Assembly: GCA_030691725.1 (NCBI GenBank) | Contig: JAUYDQ010000057.1 | Coordinates: 1-12,380 of the forward strand | Direction of reading: 5' to 3' | DNA length: 12,380 bases | From: Candidatus Omnitrophota bacterium | GTDB lineage: Bacteria > Omnitrophota > Gorgyraeia > Gygaellales > Profunditerraquicolaceae | Part shown: positions 7,647 through 12,380 of the stretch, piece after piece | Layout: each line of letters starts with the position of its first letter | Numbering within the stretch: position 1 is the stretch's first letter | The notes under the pieces: generated by a model | Database searches by the model: none | The model's input: only the letters and a program-made list of their open reading frames with translations | What the model was told of the DNA's origin: nothing | Position numbers and translations under genes: made by a program

Positions 7647-8831
7647 TTATTCTAGGTAGGTGTAGATTTTGCCTTTGTAGTTACGCAGGACGTACTTTCC
7701 TTTTGCCTGGGAAAGGACATAGTTTGGACCGACTGGAATCTTTCCACCGCCACCCGGGCCATCTATAACATAAGTAGGCACAGCATAGCCTGAAGTATGG
7801 CCTCTTAATTTTTCGATTATATTTATCCCTACTGCTACCGGTGTGCGAAAATGCTGTGTTCCTCTTACAGGATCGCATTGATAGATATAATACGGCCTTA
7901 CCCTTATTTGCAAGAGTTCATGCATCAGCCGCTTCATAATATATGGTCGGTCATTTACTCCTTTCAAAAGAACGCTCTGACTACCCAAAGGCATTCCGCT
8001 ATCGGCCAACATATCACAGGCGTTCTTACAACGTTTAGTAATCTCCTTAGGATGATTAAAATGAATGCTAATCCATATGGGTGCATATTTTTTTAGCATA
8101 TTCGCCAATTTTTCAGTAATGCGGTGGGGCAAGGTTACGGGAACGCGGGTGCCTATTCTTAAGAATTCTATATGTGAGATAGAGCGTAACTTCTGGATTA
8201 AGCTTTCAATTTCTTCGTCCTCTAATATAAAAGGGTCACCACCCGATATAAGCACATCTCTTATCTTCCTATTTGATTTGATATATTCAATTGCTGCATC
8301 AAATCTTGTAGGAGAATTACTCTCTATATGTTCGCCTACCAATCGTCGTCTTGTGCAGTGCCGGCAGTACATTGCGCAGGATTCAGTAGCTAATAATAAA
8401 ACTCTGTCGGGATACCGGTGTACCAAATGTGGTACAGGCGAATCTCTATCTTCTGCACAAGGATCAACCATCTCATGAGGGCCCACAACAGATTCAAAAA
8501 CCACGGGTACGGCTTGGCGCCTGAAAGGGCAATTAGGGTCTTCGGGATCAATTAAAGTTAGCCAGTAAGGCGTTATCGCCATAGATAATCTGCCACTTGC
8601 CTTTTTTATTCCTTCTTCCTCATCAGAAGTTAATTTTATCACCTGTGCCAGTTCTTCTAAGGTAGCAATTCTATGCTTTAATTGCCAATGCCAATCTTCC
8701 CAGTCCAAAGGGTTTACATCTTTATATAAACTTATCTGCTGATAATCTTGCGGCCTCTTGGAAATACGGGTTTGAGTTACGGTTTCTGAGATTAACTTCT
8801 GGTGCTCTAGCGCTACTGCATTATTATTCAC
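7647..8831 (-). CDS. kamA: KamA-family radical SAM lysine 2,3-aminomutase, short form
   Basis: KamA interconverts L-lysine and L-beta-lysine using a [4Fe-4S] cluster, SAM and PLP. Residue numbers here count from the upstream TTG at 8849. The protein has CAMYCRHC (C158, C162, C165), SAM-binding SGGD (202-205), HFNHP (263-267), RVRPYYIYQCD (316-326) and DGPGGGGKIPV (363-373) with PLP lysine K370. D326 and D363 match the two Asp residues that hold the lysine side chain in clostridial KamA, favouring lysine over glutamate. Two oddities: about 40 extra N-terminal residues, and an end at IYTYLE, so the C-terminal Cys-rich zinc tail of the clostridial enzyme is absent, as is its partner Cys (GVNDR here). 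I prefer the GTG at 8831 (AAAGGA about 8-9 bases upstream; 394 residues) to the TTG. It is last in an operon with two ATP-grasp genes. Confidence 0.9.
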   Translation of the reverse strand: MNNNAVALEHQKLISETVTQTRISKRPQDYQQISLYKDVNPLDWEDWHWQLKHRIATLEELAQVIKLTSDEEEGIKKASGRLSMAITPYWLTLIDPEDPNCPFRRQAVPVVFESVVGPHEMVDPCAEDRDSPVPHLVHRYPDRVLLLATESCAMYCRHCTRRRLVGEHIESNSPTRFDAAIEYIKSNRKIRDVLISGGDPFILEDEEIESLIQKLRSISHIEFLRIGTRVPVTLPHRITEKLANMLKKYAPIWISIHFNHPKEITKRCKNACDMLADSGMPLGSQSVLLKGVNDRPYIMKRLMHELLQIRVRPYYIYQCDPVRGTQHFRTPVAVGINIIEKLRGHTSGYAVPTYVIDGPGGGGKIPVGPNYVLSQAKGKYVLRNYKGKIYTYLE

Positions 8832-8856
8832 CTCGTTCTTCCTTTCCAATCTTATA

Positions 8857-8881
8857 CCCCAGCCCTAAGGTGCGGGCGGGG
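8857..8881 (-). promoter_or_regulatory. GC-rich intercistronic hairpin before kamA
   Basis: CCCC-GCCC and GGGC-T-GGGG pair as an 8-bp G:C-rich stem with one bulge and an 8-nt loop, in otherwise AT-rich DNA. It lies in the gap between the second ATP-grasp stop (8888) and kamA. No U-run follows on either strand, so termination is unlikely; RNA stability or modulation of kamA expression is possible. Confidence 0.55.
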
Positions 8882-8887
8882 TTCATC

Positions 8888-9886
8888 TTAATTCATCCTT
8901 CGTTCAGAGGCGCTCATTAATATTGCCTCGATAATATCCTCATATTGCATACCTGCAGCATAAGCCATAAGGGGAAAGTTAGATTCTGTAGGGTTAAGCC
9001 CTGGTAAGGGATTTATCTCCAATACATAAGGAACGTTGTCTTTACTTAAACGGATATCCGTGCGTGAAATATCGTAACAGCCCAGTGCTTGGTGAGTTTT
9101 TAGAGCTACTTCTTTTACTAATTCTTCTGTATTTTTGTCTAATCGTGCAGGACAGTGGAATGTCGGCACAAGCCCAAATTCCGTATTACCTTGGTGCTCC
9201 TTCATCCGCCAGGAATAAAAATATTCACCACTTTTTTGACAAGTTGAGAAATCTATCTCTAAAATAGGTAATATTGTGACCTTACCATTCTTTAAGATTC
9301 CTACGGTCAATTCTTTGCCGTCGATAAATTCCTCAACGAGTACTTCTTGTTTGTATAATTCCTGAATCTCTTTAATTTTACTAAAAAGAGTTTCTTTGGT
9401 AATGACTACATTAGATACGCTTATCCCTTTAGCTGAGCCTTCGCGATTAGGCTTTACTATAAGTGGAAACTTTAAATTAGAATCTAATTCTTCATTCCCT
9501 TTGATAAAAACCTGAAAACGGGGGGTAGGTATATTTTCTGCTTTTAATATTTTTTTGGTGAGTGCTTTATTCAAGGCCAAAGCTAAAGAAAAGGTATTTG
9601 AACCGGTATAGGGAATATCCAGATAATCTAATATGGCAGGTATTTCCGATTCGCGGAATTTGCCGCATTTACCTTCCGCAATATTAAAAACCATGTCTAC
9701 GCGGTTTTTTCTAAAGTGGGAAAAGAGGTTTGGCTGTTCAACATTCACAAGGTCAACGGTATGCCCTCTTTTCTTAAGCGCAGAAGAAATAGCATTTATA
9801 GTTTCCTCAGAATCAAACTCGGAAAAATAATCCGCGGGTTTTGTTTCGTCTTTTTTCTTCAAATTATATGTTAAGGCGATCTTCAT
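8888..9886 (-). CDS. Ddl-like ATP-grasp ligase, second of a tandem pair
   Basis: ATP-grasp enzymes of this fold join a carboxylate to an amine through an acyl phosphate. The 332 residues resemble D-alanine-D-alanine ligase: VFNIAEGKCGKFRESEIPA (66-84) replaces the usual HG..GEDG segment, followed by IPYTGSNTFSLALALNK (91-107), the ATP-binding IVKPNREGSAKGI (143-155), LVEEFIDGKELTVG (183-196), and the Mg/ATP-binding SRTDIRL (274-280) and VLEINPLPGLNP (288-299). The omega-loop region where true Ddl has a Tyr-Asp-Tyr..Lys-Tyr pattern reads EYFYSWRMKEHQ here, so D-Ala-D-Ala activity is doubtful. Its ATG directly follows the TAG of the upstream ATP-grasp gene (no gap) and lacks a close Shine-Dalgarno, implying translational coupling. 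Annotation pipelines would probably call it Ddl; the substrate is unknown. Confidence 0.85.
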   Translation of the reverse strand: MKIALTYNLKKKDETKPADYFSEFDSEETINAISSALKKRGHTVDLVNVEQPNLFSHFRKNRVDMVFNIAEGKCGKFRESEIPAILDYLDIPYTGSNTFSLALALNKALTKKILKAENIPTPRFQVFIKGNEELDSNLKFPLIVKPNREGSAKGISVSNVVITKETLFSKIKEIQELYKQEVLVEEFIDGKELTVGILKNGKVTILPILEIDFSTCQKSGEYFYSWRMKEHQGNTEFGLVPTFHCPARLDKNTEELVKEVALKTHQALGCYDISRTDIRLSKDNVPYVLEINPLPGLNPTESNFPLMAYAAGMQYEDIIEAILMSASERRMN

Positions 9887-10876
9887 CTAATTTAAATTAT
9901 GCCTCTTAAGTGCACTGTTTAATATTCTGCCGATTATCTCTTCGTAAGAGATACCGATTTCTTTTGCTACAACCATAAATACATCTTCCGTCGATAAAGA
10001 GGGTAGAGGATTTATCTCCAATACATGAGGATCATCTTCATTATCAACCCTAAAATCAACCCTCCCAAAATCGCGACATTCTACAGCATTGTATGTCTTT
10101 AAAGCTAAATCGGAAATCTTTTTTTTCAAATCATTATTTATACGCGCTGGACAGATGTATTCTAATCTGTCCGAATGAATACGCGCAAATGTATAAAATT
10201 TATCGTTAAGTTTTAGCTTCCCATCTATCTTTATCTGCACAATAGGCAAAATTTGCGGGGGATCATTACCGACTATCGCTACAGTAAACTCCTGGCCCGA
10301 GATAAACTCTTCAATGAGGGCAGGCTGCTTATAAGTATTAATTATGTATTCCACCTGCTTTTTTAAATCTGGCATATTTTCTACACGGGAATCTTCGGAT
10401 AGGCCTTTAGATGAGCCTTCAAAACGCGGTTTTACAATAAGGGGAAATTTAAAATGGTTGGTATTCATAAGGCCCTCTGGGGTCTTTACTTCAAAGAACC
10501 TTGGCGTGGGAATTCCCTCGGCAATAAAAATCTTCTTTGCCATAATTTTATCTAAGGTGAGGCTCAAGGTCAAAGCATCTGCACCCACAAAAGGAATATC
10601 TGCCATTTCTAATAATATCGGTACCTGAGATTCTCTGTTCCTACCTGAAAGGCCTTCAGAGATATTAAAAACAATATCTACGTCAAGACTGTCTATTTTT
10701 TCCAGAAGGCTAGATACATTGCCTATCTTTTTCACTTTAAAACCACAGGCTTCGATAGCAGAGGCAATAACCTCTATAGTGGAAGGATGGTCGAATTCGG
10801 CATTAGCATCAGGAGGGTCATCTTTTTTAAACTCATAATCTGTCTTTAAATCGTAAGTTAAGCCAACAGTTTTCAT
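9887..10876 (-). CDS. Ddl-like ATP-grasp ligase, first of a tandem pair
   Basis: A 329-residue paralog of the next gene, aligned along its whole length. Shared landmarks: VFNISEGLSGRNRESQVP (69-86), IPFVGADALTLSLTLDK (94-110), ATP-binding IVKPRFEGSSKGL (147-159), LIEEFISGQEFTVA (187-200), GRVDFR (271-276) and VLEINPLPSL (285-294), where relatives usually have PLPG. The loop that binds substrate in true Ddl reads KFYTFARIHSDRLEYICPA (226-244), again without the Tyr-Asp-Tyr pattern, and differs from its neighbour, so the two copies may act on different substrates or in sequence. The ATG at 10876 has no clear Shine-Dalgarno. It is the first gene of the ligase-ligase-kamA operon and has a leader of about 170 nt. 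D-Ala-D-Ala ligase is the nearest named family but not a safe functional call. Confidence 0.85.
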   Translation of the reverse strand: MKTVGLTYDLKTDYEFKKDDPPDANAEFDHPSTIEVIASAIEACGFKVKKIGNVSSLLEKIDSLDVDIVFNISEGLSGRNRESQVPILLEMADIPFVGADALTLSLTLDKIMAKKIFIAEGIPTPRFFEVKTPEGLMNTNHFKFPLIVKPRFEGSSKGLSEDSRVENMPDLKKQVEYIINTYKQPALIEEFISGQEFTVAIVGNDPPQILPIVQIKIDGKLKLNDKFYTFARIHSDRLEYICPARINNDLKKKISDLALKTYNAVECRDFGRVDFRVDNEDDPHVLEINPLPSLSTEDVFMVVAKEIGISYEEIIGRILNSALKRHNLN

Positions 10877-10888
10877 CTAAAATGAACT

Positions 10889-10925
10889 CATAAGTTATGT
10901 CGCTTTTTAAGCTCCATAAGTTATG
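10889..10925. repeat. Two copies of CATAAGTTATG, 26 bp apart
   Basis: The 11-mer occurs at 10889-10899 and 10915-10925 in direct orientation. Each copy is itself an inverted repeat with arms CATAA/TTATG around one central base, the shape of a small dimer operator. Both lie within 50 bp upstream of the first ATP-grasp start codon. Confidence 0.6.
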
Positions 10926-10946
10926 CCCTTATTAAAAAATAAGGGC
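10925..10946. promoter_or_regulatory. Competing hairpin overlapping the leader terminator
   Basis: A perfect 9-bp stem, GCCCTTATT and AATAAGGGC, closes a 4-nt loop. One arm is shared with the terminator-like hairpin at 10934-10968, so the two folds exclude each other. On the plus strand the same hairpin is followed by TCTTTT, so it could act as a terminator in that direction, although no plus-strand gene precedes it. The minus-strand AAGGG in its 3' arm could serve a nine-codon reading frame at 10917-10888. Confidence 0.5.
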
Positions 10947-10968
10947 TCTTTTACCCTTAGAGCCCTTA
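10934..10968 (-). terminator. Intrinsic terminator / attenuator in the ATP-grasp operon leader
   Basis: On the minus strand TAAGGGCTC (10968-10960) and GAGCCCTTA (10948-10940) form a 9-bp stem with an 11-nt loop, followed immediately by six T (10939-10934). It lies about 60 bp upstream of the first ATP-grasp ATG and downstream of a TTGACA-bearing promoter candidate, so it would act as an attenuator for the operon, or end a short untranslated RNA, unless it simply terminates read-through from the glycosyltransferase gene. Confidence 0.65.
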
Positions 10969-11052
10969 AATCGCCACCTAGTTTTTCCAATTTAATTTAT
11001 TTAACCTCCGTAAAGCTATAAAAAGTTCTCCTATATATTGTGTTTATACTAT

Positions 11053-11081
11053 TTTTTATCACAACATATTGTTTTTGTCAA
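11053..11081 (-). promoter_or_regulatory. Candidate promoter of the ligase-ligase-kamA operon
   Basis: A perfect TTGACA (11081-11076) is followed at 17 bp by a poor -10, TAAAAA (11058-11053); GATAAA at 15 bp is an alternative. The -35 is convincing and the -10 is not. If used, transcription would start near 11046 and the leader would include the terminator-like hairpin. Confidence 0.45.
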
Positions 11082-11240
11082 GCATTTTTTCTTTCTTGAT
11101 GAATCTGTTAGATTTGTCTCTTCCGACGGAGAAACAAGAAGAATGACTATATAAGAGAAGATAAAGAATGGGTAAGGTTAATTAATTTTGCAGATAAGCC
11201 TATATTGCGTAGTTTAAGTATATTTTATTTTATAGATTTT
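11082..11240. other. Unassigned remainder of the 364-bp gap 10877-11240
   Basis: The gap between the ATP-grasp operon and the glycosyltransferase has its leader elements in 10889-11081. In the rest I see no gene, only AT-rich DNA with two adjoining small palindromes: AATCTGTTAGATT (11102-11114) and an imperfect hairpin GTCTCTTCCGACGGAGAAAC (11116-11135), followed by AAGAAGAATGAC. This layout recalls degenerate intergenic palindromic repeats, but one copy cannot prove it. No terminator for the glycosyltransferase is obvious. Confidence 0.35.
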
Positions 11241-12200
11241 TTAAACATACCCCAATTTCTCAATTAATTTTCTTTTTTGAAAAGCGGATTTCAGATATTT
11301 TAAATTTAAAAGGAATTTTTTTATCAGGTTTGGCTTTAAAAACAGAATATAAACCCAAACTAAAATGTCATAAGATAAAATAAACGGCAGATGCAACAAA
11401 AAGCTTAAATAAGAATCGTTTTTAATGAGCGTGAGATAGCGATTCTTTAGTAAATCCAACTGGAGATTGGTGTTTAAATATCTGCGGGCATAGGGTTTGT
11501 TTATCCCGGAAACCGACCTTACGCTGCCTCCGCGAACATGATAAGCAACGGCTCCAGGAATATAATATCCCTTCCAACCGAAACGCTTGGCCCTCCAGGC
11601 AATATCCAGATCTTCATAAAAAAAATGGTAATCTGTGTCAAAATAATCGTAACCAACTTTTATAGCCTCCAACATTTCTCTGCGATAAAATGCTACTGCA
11701 CCATTTACGCCAAAAATATATTCTTCTTTTTCATATTGTCCTTTATCCTTAAGCCCGTAACCCCTTTCTTTAGCGGTACGCCAAGGAGTTAAAAATAACC
11801 CTGCGCTATCTATGGTTTTACCATCGCTACGCAAGATTTTACCGCTTACCATACCAATCTTGGGGCCAAACAAGAATCCTCTTATTGCCTCGGTAATAAA
11901 TCCTTTGTCCAAAACGACATCGTCATTTAGGCAAAGAATAAAATCTCCTTTACTCATCTTTATTCCTTTATTAAGTGCCTCACAATAAAATAAATTTTTT
12001 GGGCTAGAATGTAATTTGATATCAGGATAGCGCTCATTAATCGCTCGGCTAAAATTCGAATTGAGTGAATTGTCAATTACAATAGTCTCAAAAACAGGCT
12101 GGGTCTGATTCTTTAATGAGTTCAGGCAGGATTTAAGATAATCATTTTTGCCACAGGTTGCGATAACAACACTAACTATTTTGTTTGACGGCCATTCCAT
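11241..12200 (-). CDS. family 2 glycosyltransferase (rhamnosyltransferase-like)
   Basis: GT2 enzymes move a sugar from a nucleotide donor to a glycan or lipid acceptor at the cytoplasmic membrane face. The GT-A fold is plain: SVVIATCGKNDYLKSCLNSL (10-29), VIDNS (41-45), ALNKGIKMSKGDFILCLNDD (75-94) with the metal-binding acidic pair, VNGAVAFYRREML (165-177), and FFYEDLDIAWRAKRFGWKG (193-211) with the likely catalytic ED, then AYHVRGGS (219-226). This pattern is shared with rhamnosyl-/O-antigen-type GT2 proteins. A hydrophobic stretch at about 266-289 (FLLHLPFILSYDILVWVYIL region) may dip into the membrane. Length, 319 residues, is normal. The ATG at 12200 has no Shine-Dalgarno but lies 11 bp after a TATAAT. 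The divergent neighbour resembles O-antigen ligases, consistent with surface polysaccharide work; donor and acceptor cannot be named. Confidence 0.88.
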   Translation of the reverse strand: MEWPSNKIVSVVIATCGKNDYLKSCLNSLKNQTQPVFETIVIDNSLNSNFSRAINERYPDIKLHSSPKNLFYCEALNKGIKMSKGDFILCLNDDVVLDKGFITEAIRGFLFGPKIGMVSGKILRSDGKTIDSAGLFLTPWRTAKERGYGLKDKGQYEKEEYIFGVNGAVAFYRREMLEAIKVGYDYFDTDYHFFYEDLDIAWRAKRFGWKGYYIPGAVAYHVRGGSVRSVSGINKPYARRYLNTNLQLDLLKNRYLTLIKNDSYLSFLLHLPFILSYDILVWVYILFLKPNLIKKFLLNLKYLKSAFQKRKLIEKLGYV

Positions 12201-12213
12201 TTTAGAATAGAAT
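12185..12213 (+). promoter_or_regulatory. Plus-strand promoter for the membrane protein
   Basis: TTGACG (12185-12190), a 17-bp spacer and TAGAAT (12208-12213). The seventh base after the -10 is the A of the first ATG (12220), so the predicted mRNA is leaderless. The -35 lies inside the 5' end of the divergent glycosyltransferase gene. Confidence 0.6.
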
Positions 12214-12240
12214 TATACCATGATGCTTAAGGTATTGCTA
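12212..12240 (-). promoter_or_regulatory. Extended -10 promoter for the glycosyltransferase
   Basis: Minus strand TGGTATAAT (12220-12212) is an extended -10 (TGnTATAAT); the -35 at 17 bp, TAGCAA (12240-12235), is weak, as extended -10 promoters allow. Transcription would start 3-5 nt before the ATG at 12200, matching the absence of a Shine-Dalgarno. It overlaps the plus-strand -10 by two bases. Confidence 0.55.
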
Positions 12241-12380
12241 ACCTTCGTTTTTATCCGTCCTTTTATCTCTTCTTTGGCCTTTCCTTATTTAAATTCTCTA
12301 TATTCTGCCTTGTTCCTAATTTTTTTAATTATCTGGCTTATTTATAAAGGCGTCTCAATAAGAAAAATTCAACCCTTAAG
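12220..12380 (+). CDS. N-terminus of a membrane protein, possibly O-antigen ligase family (3' truncated)
   Basis: The only plus-strand gene I can support; it runs off the right edge after 53 codons. The frame opens with two consecutive ATGs (12220 and 12223) and encodes MLKVLLTFVFIRPF, then SSLAFPYLNSLYSALF, then a strongly hydrophobic helix (LFLIFLIIWLIYKG) ending in basic residues (SIRKIQ). The pattern fits the first one or two membrane segments of a polytopic inner-membrane protein. The position beside a GT2 gene, and resemblance to the N-termini of O-antigen ligase/polymerase-like proteins, suggest a role in surface polysaccharide assembly, but the diagnostic Wzy_C region is outside the window. 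No Shine-Dalgarno is present; a TTGACG/TAGAAT promoter predicts a transcript starting at the first ATG. Confidence 0.6.
   Translation, partial: MMLKVLLTFVFIRPFISSLAFPYLNSLYSALFLIFLIIWLIYKGVSIRKIQPL

Noticed and set aside
8831..8849. TTG start for kamA at 8849
   Set aside because: Only GGGG lies upstream; the GTG at 8831 has AAAGGA at good spacing. The choice is not certain.
8888..10876. Calling both ATP-grasp genes ddl
   Set aside because: ATP/Mg motifs match, but the substrate-binding loop residues and HG..GEDG segment of true D-Ala-D-Ala ligases do not.
10934..10990. T-box leader
   Set aside because: AGGTGGCG faintly recalls the T-box sequence, but the conserved ACCGCG half is missing and no specifier-loop architecture was found.
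10907..10990. A 27-residue peptide gene or RiPP precursor
   Set aside because: It needs a TTG start 14 bases from GGAGG (or a rare ATT), and overlaps a terminator hairpin; kept only as a possibility in the leader finding.
10965..11020. preQ1 or lysine riboswitch
   Set aside because: AAAAACTAGG and GGTGGCG are isolated matches; the required stems and conserved core bases of either class are absent.

Overview
The window is moderately AT-rich bacterial DNA, densely coded, with nearly all genes on the minus strand and short or overlapping junctions. Protein sequences are clearly bacterial. The gene mix (EF-G2-type factor, GT2 glycosyltransferase beside a membrane protein resembling O-antigen ligases, Ddl-like ATP-grasp enzymes, radical-SAM lysine aminomutase, heptanucleotide simple repeats) suggests an uncultured Gram-negative lineage; something like Omnitrophota fits, but that is an impression and not proven by the sequence.

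Region 1 (1-7582, minus) reads as one operon running leftward from a near-consensus promoter at 7554-7582. It contains an EF-G2-like GTPase, a YchF-derived protein that has lost its GTPase core, purH, then (after a 97-bp repeat-filled gap) folC, mnmE and folE, which runs off the left edge. Four of the six genes are tied to tetrahydrofolate: FolE and FolC make and glutamylate folate, PurH uses 10-formyl-THF, and MnmE uses methylene-THF for tRNA wobble-uridine modification. Heptanucleotide repeats occur inside folC and again in the purH-folC gap.

Region 2 (7647-11081, minus) is the most unusual part: two tandem Ddl-like ATP-grasp ligases, joined stop-to-start, followed by a KamA-family lysine 2,3-aminomutase. 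KamA would supply beta-lysine. The ligases keep the ATP/Mg motifs but have lost residues typical of true D-Ala-D-Ala ligases, so the trio looks like a small pathway that makes and ligates a beta-amino acid, not cell-wall Ddl. It has its own long leader with a terminator-like hairpin, a competing hairpin and an 11-bp repeat.

Region 3 (11241-12380) holds a GT2 glycosyltransferase (minus) and the start of a divergent plus-strand membrane protein. Their ATGs are 19 bp apart, and overlapping -10 boxes lie so close to both that both transcripts may be leaderless.
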